Positions 35,616-43,607 of a DNA stretch of 49,326 nt are shown here, one piece after another (the stretch's first letter is position 1; each line of letters opens with the position of its first letter). The notes beneath the pieces are model-generated. The model saw only the letters and a list, made by a program, of their open reading frames with translations, did no database searches and was not told the origin of the DNA. The position numbers were made by a program, and so were the translations under genes. The DNA is from Nitrospira sp. GTDB taxonomy: Bacteria > Nitrospirota > Nitrospiria > Nitrospirales > Nitrospiraceae. The stretch is taken from positions 631,273 to 680,598 of the forward strand of contig SWDG01000027.1 of NCBI GenBank assembly GCA_005116965.1. Reading direction: 5' to 3'.

Positions 35616-36530
35616 CTATGCGCCAGCTACCTGTTGCTCAGCATGGTAGGAACTGCGAACCAACGGGCCTGACTCGACGTGAGTGAAGCCCATCGCAAGC
35701 CCTTCTTCTTTCAGCAGCGCAAATTCAGAGGGATCGTAGAACCGGGCGACGGGCAGATGCTCTCTGGTTGGTTGGAGATACTGACCAATGGTGATGATGT
35801 CGCAATCCACGGCTCGAAGATCGCGCATGACCTCACGCGCTTCGTCGAGCGTCTCCCCTATCCCTAGGATCAATCCAGACTTCGTCTTCATCCCATGCTG
35901 CTTCGCCCTCGCAAGCAGATCGATCGACCGCTGATATTTTCCCTGCGGGCGGATCGATGGGAAGAGCCGCCGGACAGTTTCGATATTGTGGTTGAGGATC
36001 TCCGGCTTCTCCGCACAGACGGTTGCCAGCGCTTCCTCGTGACCTTCGAAATCTGGGATCAACACTTCAATCGTACAGGTTGGGTTCAGCCGTCTGGTCT
36101 GTCTGATCGTGTCAGCAAAGACTGATGCTCCGCCATCAGGCAACTCATCGCGATTCACAGAAGTGATGACCGCATGTCGTAAGCCCAACGCCCGGATTGC
36201 TTCTGCAACTCGACCTGGCTCCTCATGATCGACCGACTGCGGCCTTCCGGTCTCGACAGAACAATAGTGACATCGCCTCGTACAGATATCGCCCAGGATC
36301 AGGAACGTCGCAGTGCGGGCATTCCAACATTCCCATCGATTCGGACAACGAGCCTCTTCACAGATCGTGTGGAGCTGAAGCCGCTCCATCGTCTGTTTGA
36401 TATCAAGATAGTCTGATCCTGTCTTCGCATTGACCTTAAACCAGGATGGGAGCCGAGGTCGGTCTATGCTTGATGGGTGCTGGGTGCTGGGTGCTGAAGA
36501 CTGGAGTTGGTCCAATGGGACAAAACTCAT
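35616..36530 (-). CDS. lipA: Lipoyl synthase
   Basis: A 304-residue radical-SAM enzyme. It has the auxiliary cluster motif CEEARCPNRWEC (C-x4-C-x5-C) and the SAM cluster motif CTRRCHYCSVETG (C-x3-C-x2-C). LipA inserts two sulfur atoms into octanoyl groups on lipoyl-dependent enzymes. ATG 36530 overlaps the upstream stop by 4 bp, so translation is coupled; the frame is open 12 codons further. Codons 12-18 contain three perfect copies of a 7-bp unit (36475-36495). It is the last gene of a minus-strand operon with apbC and a Rieske protein, consistent with Fe-S needs. Confidence 0.95.
   Translation of the reverse strand: MSFVPLDQLQSSAPSTQHPSSIDRPRLPSWFKVNAKTGSDYLDIKQTMERLQLHTICEEARCPNRWECWNARTATFLILGDICTRRCHYCSVETGRPQSVDHEEPGRVAEAIRALGLRHAVITSVNRDELPDGGASVFADTIRQTRRLNPTCTIEVLIPDFEGHEEALATVCAEKPEILNHNIETVRRLFPSIRPQGKYQRSIDLLARAKQHGMKTKSGLILGIGETLDEAREVMRDLRAVDCDIITIGQYLQPTREHLPVARFYDPSEFALLKEEGLAMGFTHVESGPLVRSSYHAEQQVAGA
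36475..36495 (-). repeat. 3 x 7-bp tandem repeat inside the lipA N-terminus
   Basis: Three perfect copies of AGCACCC (minus strand) lie in coding codons just after the lipA start. The unit is not a multiple of three, so gain or loss of one copy would shift the frame. Confidence 0.8.
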
Positions 36531-36904
36531 GATCGCTCTCCATCCCCAGAGCGTGGCCTGAACCAATTCTTCATTTTATCAAAGAATCCAGACTGCTCAG
36601 GCTCAGCTTGTGGGGGATCCGAATATTCCACCCACAGTTCTTGTGAACCCAGATAGATCCCGTCGCGAAAACTCCTTTGAGTTTTGAGCTGCCGGTAACC
36701 CTGAATATGCAAAGTCTGAATCAAGATGGTGAGTGCGTCATCCTGGGTCGGATGAATCTCCGTCGTGACGCGGACGGTCTCATACCGTAACACAGCTCGA
36801 TAGCCTTCTCCTGCACGTTCAAACTCAACCGGCCTGCTAAACCCCCGTTCCCGGTTATCCAACCCAGCGAGCTGATGCTTATCGAGCCCTTCTCCATCCA
36901 TCAT
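36527..36904 (-). CDS. Small protein of unknown function in the lipA operon
   Basis: A 125-residue soluble protein without signal peptide or membrane segment. The middle part, VRVTTEIHPTQDDALTILIQTLHIQGYRQLK, alternates strand and helix like a small alpha/beta fold. The C-terminus FFDKMKNWFRPRSGDG is basic. I do not recognise the family. It overlaps lipA by 4 bp and lies 3 bp from the next gene upstream, so it belongs to the operon. Confidence 0.65.
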   Translation of the reverse strand: MMDGEGLDKHQLAGLDNRERGFSRPVEFERAGEGYRAVLRYETVRVTTEIHPTQDDALTILIQTLHIQGYRQLKTQRSFRDGIYLGSQELWVEYSDPPQAEPEQSGFFDKMKNWFRPRSGDGERS

Positions 36905-36907
36905 TAT

Positions 36908-37273
36908 TCATGCTAAGGCTCGGTACACGGCAACCAAGTCACTCAACGCAATGGTCTTGTTCTTGAGTATGGCCCGTTCCGCTTGAATCATTTCTCGATT
37001 CTTGGGATCGGCCGCACCAGATGTGAGACAGGAGGCGCCGAGCGCCAGAATTCGGTCACACTCGTCGGCGAGCTTTCTCTTCACGACAGGATTCACCGAC
37101 ACAATCTCCATGAGCTGGCGTCGTGTGTCATCGAGGTGCCCTTGAAGTTCGGAATCCGGGTAGCTCTTCCGCGCTGCTTCATCGAAACAACGATCGAGGT
37201 ACTGAGTCAGAAATACGTAGAGACGCACGAGCGCGGCCGCGATATCTGTTTGATCGTTCGTAGAGACAGGCAT
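36908..37273 (-). CDS. Helical protein of unknown function in the lipA operon
   Basis: A 121-residue all-helical protein: LVRLYVFLTQYLDRCFDEAARKS, VVKRKLADECDRILALGASCL and IQAERAILKNKTIALSDLVAVYRAL. It has no signal peptide. The size and helix pattern are like FliS or hemerythrin-type bundles, but no diagnostic residues are present, so no function is given. It lies 47 bp after the Rieske gene and 3 bp before the next ORF. Confidence 0.6.
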   Translation of the reverse strand: MPVSTNDQTDIAAALVRLYVFLTQYLDRCFDEAARKSYPDSELQGHLDDTRRQLMEIVSVNPVVKRKLADECDRILALGASCLTSGAADPKNREMIQAERAILKNKTIALSDLVAVYRALA

Positions 37274-37320
37274 ACGTTTTCCCTCCGTCTGAGGTACCGG
37301 CAGATAGCTAGAGGATGACG

Positions 37321-37632
37321 TCAGACATCCAGTAATACCTTCACATCGTTGCCTTCGATTTTCACTTGATACGCGTCCACCTTCGAGGATGGGTTATTCA
37401 TGCACGAGCCGGTCGTCACATCGAACCGCCATCCATGCCACGGACAGGTGACGATGTTGCCTTCCAACTCTCCCTCGCCCAATGGCCCCTCCCGATGGCA
37501 ACAGGTGTTGTTGATCGCATGGATCGTCCCATCCACATTGAATACCGCCAGCGTCTTCCCATTGGCTTCTGCCACAATCCCATGCCCGGGTTTTATATCT
37601 GTTGCCGCTGCCACACGCACGAACTCCGCCAT
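37321..37632 (-). CDS. Small Rieske-type [2Fe-2S] ferredoxin
   Basis: A 103-residue single Rieske domain. The cluster ligands are in TCCHREGPLGEG (C-x-H) and VTCPWHGWRFD (C-x2-H). MAEFVRVAAATDIKPG at the start and the NirD-like length mark it as a soluble ferredoxin of the NirD/dioxygenase type. The frame is open far upstream to 37950, but that part overlaps apbC and lacks family similarity; ATG 37632 gives the normal protein. It probably passes electrons within the apbC-lipA operon; its partner is unknown. Confidence 0.88.
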   Translation of the reverse strand: MAEFVRVAAATDIKPGHGIVAEANGKTLAVFNVDGTIHAINNTCCHREGPLGEGELEGNIVTCPWHGWRFDVTTGSCMNNPSSKVDAYQVKIEGNDVKVLLDV

Positions 37633-37657
37633 GCCTTCCCTCCAAATATGAGACCGC

Positions 37658-38539
37658 TCAATTGGTACTGAACGGCTGCTTGATCTTCTTAAGCAAACTA
37701 TCAACTGACAGGCCAGTTTTCTCAGTGCCACTGAGTGCTCCCATAATCTTCTTGGCAATATCCCGAAACGCCTCAGCCTGAGGGGATGCCGGATCGGCCA
37801 CGACGATGGGATGGCCGGTATCGCCCCCATCTCGAATAGCCGGATCAATCGGGATCCGGCCAAGAAATGGCAGATCAAGCTTGGCTGCTGCCCGCTCGCC
37901 TCCACCATAGGAGAAAATCTCCGTCCGCTCACCACAGTGGCCACACACAAAGTGGCTCATATTCTCGATAATGCCCAGAAGCGGAACATTCACTTTTTGA
38001 AACATCGCCATGCCTTTACGAACGTCGTAGAGCGCAACTTCTTGAGGCGTGGTCACGGTAATCGCCCCAGCCAACGGAACCATTTGTGACAAGGAGAGCT
38101 GCACATCACCAGTGCCTGGCGGCAGATCAATCAGCAGATAGTCCAACTCACCCCAGAGCACATCTCGGAAAAAGGCTTGCAGGTATTGATGGACCATCGG
38201 GCCACGCCAGACAAGCGCGGTCTCTTCCGGCACGAGGAACGCCATGGAAATTAATTTTACCCCGTAGCTCTCAACAGGAATGATTTTGCCGTCCTTCTGT
38301 TCAGGGCCGGTGGTACACCCCATCATCATGGGGATATTAGGACCGTAGAGATCCGCGTCCAAGAGACCGACCTTCGCACCGGCCAGCGCCAAGGCGCAAG
38401 CCAGGTTCGATGACACGGTGGACTTACCGACTCCTCCCTTACCGCTGCTGATCGCAACGACATGTTTGACGCCAGGAATCAAATTATCTTTTCCCTGGGA
38501 TTGCTGCGTCCCATGGGCATGTTCATCAGCCATAGCCAT
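37658..38539 (-). CDS. apbC: Mrp/ApbC-family Fe-S cluster carrier ATPase
   Basis: A 293-residue P-loop protein. Deviant Walker A SSGKGGVGKSTVSSNLACAL, DADLYGPNIPMMMG, LIDLPPGTGDVQLSLSQ and the cluster-binding NMSHFVCGHCGERTEIF with a CxxC motif are typical of ApbC/Nbp35. It holds a [4Fe-4S] cluster at a dimer interface and hands it to target enzymes. The N-terminal DUF59 domain of many Mrp proteins is absent. Its position ahead of a Rieske protein and lipA suggests those proteins as clients. Confidence 0.92.
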   Translation of the reverse strand: MAMADEHAHGTQQSQGKDNLIPGVKHVVAISSGKGGVGKSTVSSNLACALALAGAKVGLLDADLYGPNIPMMMGCTTGPEQKDGKIIPVESYGVKLISMAFLVPEETALVWRGPMVHQYLQAFFRDVLWGELDYLLIDLPPGTGDVQLSLSQMVPLAGAITVTTPQEVALYDVRKGMAMFQKVNVPLLGIIENMSHFVCGHCGERTEIFSYGGGERAAAKLDLPFLGRIPIDPAIRDGGDTGHPIVVADPASPQAEAFRDIAKKIMGALSGTEKTGLSVDSLLKKIKQPFSTN

Positions 38540-38764
38540 AGCGAGTCTCCAGTTCAGGTATGTTGGAACCGCATCGTTCAGTAATGACGCCCCTCATCGA
38601 AGCGCCATCACGCCTGATCTCATCATAAGGGATGCACCACGTGAAATGAAATGGGCCGGTCGGGCTATCGCTCATGCGCCGACTGGGGCAGCCAAGTACG
38701 ATGACCGCTGGTCGTCTGGGATGTATACTGAAACCACACAGAGTCATTCATTTCAGGACAATCG

Positions 38765-40450
38765 ATGACCACCTCACCTTCTCTTGAGCCTACCATCCTC
38801 CGCATTGGAGAACAGCTTGCGCAGCTGTCGGCAGGCCTTTCGCCCTCCATCTTTGATAGCCGCTGGTGGTCCCATTCGGCCGTCAATCTGGCAATGAAAG
38901 ATGCATCGTTTAAGACCCGGTTGTTCCACTTTATCGATGTCCTTCCGGTCATTCAGGACGACGAACGAGTGGTCTCGCTTGCCGAAGAATACTTCGGCCG
39001 TGAGAGCAGCAAGTTGTTCGGCCTTCAATGGGGATTGAAGGCCCTGGCCTCAACAAGCGTAGGTGCCCGCCTCACCGGTAAGTCGATCAGGAAACAGATC
39101 GAACAGATGGCCAAAACGTTCATAGCCGGTGCCTCAGTTGAAGAGGCGGTTCCAGCCTTGTCGCAGTTATGGACAAACGGTCGAGCCTGGTCTGTCGATC
39201 TGTTGGGCGAGGCCACCATTAGCGAACAGGAAGCCGATCGCTATCGTGACCAGTGTCTGAACGCCTTAGTCGAGCTGGGACACGCCACGAAGACCTGGTC
39301 GTCCAATCACTTGCTCGAACGAGACCACCTGGGGTCCATCCCGCGCGTGCAGCTCTCGCTCAAAATTTCGGCTCTCTCCTCTCGGCTGGACCCGATCGAT
39401 CCCGATGGAAGCTACGAGTCAGTCGCCGCACGTCTCCGTCCGCTGGTGGATCTTGCGCAGTCGCTGCCAGCCGGATTGATTTTCGATATGGAGCAGGCGG
39501 AGACCAAAGACCTGATCCTGCATATCTTCAAGCAACTCTTCGCAGAGCCGGCCTATCGATCCTATCCCTATGCCGGACTCGCGCTGCAAGCCTATCACCG
39601 AGAAACCGAACGCGATGTACAGAATCTAGTAGCCTGGACGCGAACACGTCAGGCACCAATCACGATCCGACTGGTCAAAGGAGCGTACTGGGATTCGGAC
39701 ACTGTCCGGTATCGGCAATCAGGCTGGCCGCTTCCGCTGTTTAGCCATAAGGCGGAGACCGACATTCAGTACGAACGCTTGATTCCCGTGCTGTTTGAAC
39801 AGGCCGATCTCATCCGCCCCGCATTCGGCACGCACAATCTTCGCACGTTAGCTGCCATCGAAGCCCATGCGGAAGCACGGGGTCTGGCCTCTGACGCGCG
39901 CGAGTATCAAATGATCTTCGGCATGGCGGAGCCGTTCCAGCAGGCCATGGTCAAATTGGGCCGTCGTGTCCGCCTGTACAGTCCTGTGGGTCGGCTGCTC
40001 CCCGGTATGGCCTATCTGGTGCGGCGACTCTTGGAAAATACGTCGAACGAATCGTTTCTTCAGAAAGAATATCTCCAGTCCCAACCATTGGCCCAGCTCC
40101 TGGCTCCTCCGACAGCGCCGGCCCAGATCCAACACACAACAACGAATGGCGAGAAAAGTTTTAGCAACGAACCGCACAGCGATTTTTCACAGGCGGCGGT
40201 GCGGAAGGCCATGCAGGCAAGTATTGGATCGGTTCAATCTCAATTGGGCCGAGAATGGCACGGTCAAACACCAGGTATCAGACTAACCGGCCCATGGCTG
40301 GAATCCCATAATCCTTGTAAGCCAACTGAAGTCGTGGCCCGGGTGCAGAGCGCAGCGGTATCCGATCTGGACCCCATCAATGGAAACAGTGGCAGCGAAA
40401 AGCTCCGTAAGCACGATCTGAAATTCTGCGTCAGGCAGCGTTGGAGATGA
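38765..40450 (+). CDS. putA: Proline dehydrogenase half of a broken PutA-like bifunctional enzyme
   Basis: A 561-residue ORF. Residues 1-450 are a complete FAD-dependent proline dehydrogenase: IFDMEQAETKDLILHIF, LQAYHRETERDVQNLVAW, IRLVKGAYWDSDTVRYRQ, FGTHNLRTLAAIEAHAEA and the final RRLLENTSNESFLQ. Residues about 465-540 begin the P5C dehydrogenase (FSNEPHSDFSQAAVRKAM to VVARVQSAAVSDLD). After Asp near 40372 the similarity leaves this frame and the last 25 residues are nonsense. The proline dehydrogenase active site is intact, so this half may still oxidise proline to P5C. Confidence 0.85.
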   Translation: MTTSPSLEPTILRIGEQLAQLSAGLSPSIFDSRWWSHSAVNLAMKDASFKTRLFHFIDVLPVIQDDERVVSLAEEYFGRESSKLFGLQWGLKALASTSVGARLTGKSIRKQIEQMAKTFIAGASVEEAVPALSQLWTNGRAWSVDLLGEATISEQEADRYRDQCLNALVELGHATKTWSSNHLLERDHLGSIPRVQLSLKISALSSRLDPIDPDGSYESVAARLRPLVDLAQSLPAGLIFDMEQAETKDLILHIFKQLFAEPAYRSYPYAGLALQAYHRETERDVQNLVAWTRTRQAPITIRLVKGAYWDSDTVRYRQSGWPLPLFSHKAETDIQYERLIPVLFEQADLIRPAFGTHNLRTLAAIEAHAEARGLASDAREYQMIFGMAEPFQQAMVKLGRRVRLYSPVGRLLPGMAYLVRRLLENTSNESFLQKEYLQSQPLAQLLAPPTAPAQIQHTTTNGEKSFSNEPHSDFSQAAVRKAMQASIGSVQSQLGREWHGQTPGIRLTGPWLESHNPCKPTEVVARVQSAAVSDLDPINGNSGSEKLRKHDLKFCVRQRWR

Positions 40451-41694
40451 GCCGCCGTCGCTACGAACTTGCGGCCTGGGAGATCTTCGAAGTCGGCAAG
40501 CCTTGGCGGGATGCCGACGCGGATGTCGCAGAAGCGATCGACTTCCTTCGCTACTATGCAGACGAGATGGACCGTCTGGCCAGACCAGTACGATTAGGCA
40601 ACCGTCCGGGAGAGCTCAACCAGCGCACCTATGCGCCGCGCGGTGTGACCGTCGTCATTGCACCATGGAACTTTCCACTCGCCATCCCCGCCGGAATGGT
40701 GTCTGCGGCACTTGTGACCGGCAATCCAGTTCTGTTCAAACCATCGGACCGCTCGCCCGGTTTAGGAACTCTGCTCACTGACATCTTCATCGGGGCCGGT
40801 GTACCGGCTGGATGCTTGACCTGCCTCCCAGGTGGGCCGGAAGTCGGCCAAGCACTCATCGCACATTCCCAAGTCGCAACGATCGTGTTTACTGGATCGA
40901 AGACCGTGGGACTCCACATCTTGGCCGAGGCAGCACGCGTGGGCCCAGGACAGCCAATGGTCAAGCGGGTGATTGCTGAGATGGGCGGGAAGAATGCCAT
41001 GATCATCGATGAAACGGCGGATCTCGACGAAGCGATTGCCGGCGTCGTCGCATCGTTCTCCGGTTACGCGGGGCAGAAATGCTCGGCTTGCTCCCGAGTC
41101 ATCGTCCATCGCACCATCTACGACTCTTTTGTTTCCCGCCTGCGTGAGGCCGTGCTGAGTTTGGACATCGGTCATCCCTCGAGACCCGGTACCAGAGTGG
41201 GGCCTGTGATCGACGCACGAGCCCAAGCGACCATCCAACGCTACATTTCACTTGGTCTCGAAGAAGGCCAGCTCCTCGTGCAACGAACCGTGGATCAGCC
41301 CGGATATTTTGTCGGGCCAACGGTGTTTGTCGATATCCAACCCCATCACCGTGTAGCCCAGGAGGAAATCTTTGGACCAGTGTTGTCGGTCATGAAGGCT
41401 GATAGTTTTGCCGATGCGATCCGCTTGGCCAACGAAACCGAGTATGCGTTGACCGGAGGGGTCTATGCCAGGAGTCCGGCCAATCTTGCAATGGCCCGCG
41501 AGCACTTCGATGTAGGAAATCTGTACGTAAACCGACCGATCACCGGTGCCCTTGTCTCTCGTCAACCATTCGGTGGGCACCGCTTCTCAGGGGTAGGCGC
41601 AAAAACCGGGGGGGAAGACTACCTTGCTCAGTTCATGATCACCCGCGTGATCAGCGAAAATACTCTCCGTCGGGGATTCGAATCAATTCAGTGA
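40447..41694 (+). CDS. putA: P5C dehydrogenase (ALDH) half of the broken PutA-like enzyme
   Basis: A 415-residue aldehyde dehydrogenase lacking its first 80-100 residues. Present are APWNFPLAIPAGMVSAALVTGN, FTGSKTVGLHI, the catalytic Glu in VIAEMGGKNAMII and the catalytic Cys in YAGQKCSACSRVIV, and the C-terminal PFGGHRFSGVGAKTGG. In-frame family sequence (ARSEILRQAALEMSRRR) starts upstream at about 40411, preceded by TAA at 40408. ATG 40447 is the best remaining start, with only a poor ribosome binding site. A P5C dehydrogenase without its N-terminal strands is unlikely to fold well. Confidence 0.75.
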   Translation: MSRRRYELAAWEIFEVGKPWRDADADVAEAIDFLRYYADEMDRLARPVRLGNRPGELNQRTYAPRGVTVVIAPWNFPLAIPAGMVSAALVTGNPVLFKPSDRSPGLGTLLTDIFIGAGVPAGCLTCLPGGPEVGQALIAHSQVATIVFTGSKTVGLHILAEAARVGPGQPMVKRVIAEMGGKNAMIIDETADLDEAIAGVVASFSGYAGQKCSACSRVIVHRTIYDSFVSRLREAVLSLDIGHPSRPGTRVGPVIDARAQATIQRYISLGLEEGQLLVQRTVDQPGYFVGPTVFVDIQPHHRVAQEEIFGPVLSVMKADSFADAIRLANETEYALTGGVYARSPANLAMAREHFDVGNLYVNRPITGALVSRQPFGGHRFSGVGAKTGGEDYLAQFMITRVISENTLRRGFESIQ

Positions 41695-42462
41695 GGCCTT
41701 CAGAGGCTTGATGTCGTGTTCTTCAAGTTCTTCCGTGATTTCCGTCACGACGCCTCGGTCCTCCTTGACCGCAGATAATTCTTGACGCTCCACATACTTC
41801 ACCAATCCGATCCCTTTGGCAAACCAGGCCGTCATCACATCGATACCGGAAACGGTCCGACGGCTCCCGGACAAGTGGATCTTCATGTTCATCCGCGCTT
41901 CCACCTTCACCGCATCCGGAAAGGTCCCTGCCGGAACCGTGACGGTTTCGCGGCCCATCACCTTACTCCATCCCTGCGTATCGACCTTTTCATCTGTTCC
42001 GTCTCGATCCATATCTGTCCCGAAGTCGATGCCCGTACGATCAAACTGTTGGAACGACGACGGGACTGTTAAGGGAAATCGGAAAATCTGGTAGGGAGTG
42101 ATCTGTTTCTCTAAGGGCGTTCCAGGTTCAGACCCGTAATACACAATCCCGACCCGATCCCGTCGATAGTAACTGTCCGACGGACCATGATTCCCAGGAT
42201 TCGTGTCATGGAACACAGTCACAGTGACGCCTTTGATGGCCTTGGTTTCCGTGACAGTCGAGACATTCGTAAAAAACTTCAGTTCGATCGTCTGGAGCGG
42301 CCCTTCGTTGATGTGGCCACGATAGGTCCAGCGACTTCCAATCGTATCAGGGAAATACTCGTCCGACTGTGTCACCGTGAGAGGCTCTTCCGCCCCGCAC
42401 ACCCCAGACCAGGCCACTAGACCCAACAGTAGGCAGGCTCCCACACTCAAGACCGATCGCAT
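41683..42462 (-). CDS. Secreted protein of unknown function
   Basis: A 259-residue protein from ATG 42462, which has GGAG five bases upstream (the frame is open to 42480). The signal peptide covers residues 1-24 (ending GVCGAEE). The mature part is beta-rich: YFPDTIGSRWTYRGHI, TVTVFHDTNPG, VTVPAGTFPDAVKVEARM and WFAKGIGLVKYVERQE. This layout, with VPAGTF and a final GxGLVKY, is a pattern often seen in secreted proteins of unknown role in environmental bacteria. Its 3' end overlaps the P5CDH gene by 12 bp in convergent orientation. Confidence 0.65.
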   Translation of the reverse strand: MRSVLSVGACLLLGLVAWSGVCGAEEPLTVTQSDEYFPDTIGSRWTYRGHINEGPLQTIELKFFTNVSTVTETKAIKGVTVTVFHDTNPGNHGPSDSYYRRDRVGIVYYGSEPGTPLEKQITPYQIFRFPLTVPSSFQQFDRTGIDFGTDMDRDGTDEKVDTQGWSKVMGRETVTVPAGTFPDAVKVEARMNMKIHLSGSRRTVSGIDVMTAWFAKGIGLVKYVERQELSAVKEDRGVVTEITEELEEHDIKPLKASLN

Positions 42463-42480
42463 AGTCACTCCAGGTTTCAC

Positions 42481-42834
42481 GATTTCATGTCACTGCAGAT
42501 GCGTGATTTTCACGGTACCATAGGGATCACAACAGCGGCAAGCCGATCAGGGGCAATGGGACGGACGATGCGACAGTCCGCCACACATCTGCCACCCTCA
42601 TTGAACAGATCTGAGACATTTGGAAACAGCAGAAACCCGGTAGGTCACACGGCATTCGTGGAGTCGACGATCAATTCAGTAATCAGCAAACACTTCGTGA
42701 AGCAATACCAGATGCAGTGGACACCGGAGAAGCGCAGGTCCTTCTTCAGATTCAAAGCCAGGCACTCAATGGCGCCGAAGAAACCATGGCCCCCATTGAC
42801 CGTCCTCCTACGTTCACCGGAATCAGAAGGTTCA
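42481..42834. other. 354-bp spacer, no gene accepted
   Basis: An open plus-strand frame crosses this spacer into vapC but has no ribosome binding site and runs antisense to vapC, so I do not accept it. A different plus-strand frame (about 42615-42830) reads TLREAIPDAVDTGEAQVLLQ, which looks like protein, but it has stops on the upstream side and no start. It may be the eroded end of a lost gene. Confidence 0.4.
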
Positions 42835-43233
42835 TCATCCCTTCACTGCTGCCTCAATATCTGTTCGTGAAAAATCATGGCCCTTGAACAGTAGGGCCGC
42901 ATCCATGGCCTTTGCCAATGCGTAGGAGAAGCAGTCCCCGAAGTTCAGATTCGCCGCATGTCTGCCTTTGCCAAATTTTCTAAAAGCTCCCCGCGCGATG
43001 TTCGCCTGCTCGACATCCACCGGCACGATCTCTATTCCTGCTTTCAGGACAAACAAATCAAAATCCCTCAATCCGTCATGTCCCATTCTGCCTTCCATCA
43101 CCATGGAAACCTCGACGAAACTGACTGCCGACATCAGACACCGTTTCGCTTCTTCAATGACCTCATTGAACGTCCGCCGTTCCGCCTCATCCCGCAAAAT
43201 TGCCACCACGGCAGACGTATCAATCACAATCAC
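42835..43233 (-). CDS. vapC: VapC toxin, PIN-domain ribonuclease
   Basis: A 132-residue PIN domain. Acidic metal-binding residues are visible in MIVIDTSAVVAIL (Asp 5), in FVEVSMVMEGR (Glu), in NFGDCFSYALAKA (Asp) and in the late GHDFSRTD. VapC toxins cut tRNA or rRNA using Mg2+. It starts at GTG 43233, overlapping the vapB stop by 4 bp, so antitoxin and toxin are translated in step with antitoxin first. Confidence 0.9.
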   Translation of the reverse strand: MIVIDTSAVVAILRDEAERRTFNEVIEEAKRCLMSAVSFVEVSMVMEGRMGHDGLRDFDLFVLKAGIEIVPVDVEQANIARGAFRKFGKGRHAANLNFGDCFSYALAKAMDAALLFKGHDFSRTDIEAAVKG

Positions 43234-43484
43234 GCGGGCATCCCGTTTTCATCGTACCCGAGAATTTCGTCGTCGGTACGCCTATCGTGCAAAGGCAGGG
43301 AGGCGCAGTGTCGCGCAATCTCATCCAGCTCATCGGCCAGCCGCTTCCGCCTGCGCCGTCGCTTCAACTGGTCAAGACGTTCCTTCAACGCCGTGGTCAC
43401 GGCCTCGGTCTTGGTTTCCCCGGTCAGCGCCACGATGGCCTGAGCCAGCTTTTCCGTTTCCGTATTTCGAATGTTCAGAGCCAT
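43230..43484 (-). CDS. vapB: VapB antitoxin, Rv0623/PSK family
   Basis: An 84-residue protein; ATG 43484 fits the usual start MALNIRNTETEKLAQAIV. The short conserved RHH-like region ETKTEAVTTALKERLDQL is followed by a strongly basic helix KRRRRRKRL and an acidic C-terminal tail that would block VapC. The predicted promoter lies about 40 bp upstream (43522-43550). Confidence 0.87.
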   Translation of the reverse strand: MALNIRNTETEKLAQAIVALTGETKTEAVTTALKERLDQLKRRRRRKRLADELDEIARHCASLPLHDRRTDDEILGYDENGMPA

Positions 43485-43521
43485 ACGTTCACCATTACTA
43501 CACATTTAACAACACAGCTAC

Positions 43522-43550
43522 ACTATAGGCCAAAACAATTTGATACACAA
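43522..43550 (-). promoter_or_regulatory. Strong sigma-70 promoter for vapBC
   Basis: On the minus strand TTGTGT (43550-43545), a 17-base spacer and TATAGT (43527-43522) form a near-consensus promoter. The vapB ATG is 38 bp further. No clear dyad was found next to it. Confidence 0.6.
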
Positions 43551-43607
43551 GGCATTCTTAGCACGATACTCCGACAATCAGGCGCGTGTGGTACGGGAAC
43601 CACAGTA

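Noticed and set aside
37633-37950. Upstream extension of the Rieske reading frame
   Set aside because: It overlaps apbC, shows no Rieske-family similarity, and the normal 103-residue protein starts at 37632.
42487-42870. 127-codon plus-strand open frame before and into vapC
   Set aside because: No ribosome binding site, composition unlike a protein, and it runs antisense into the well-supported vapC.
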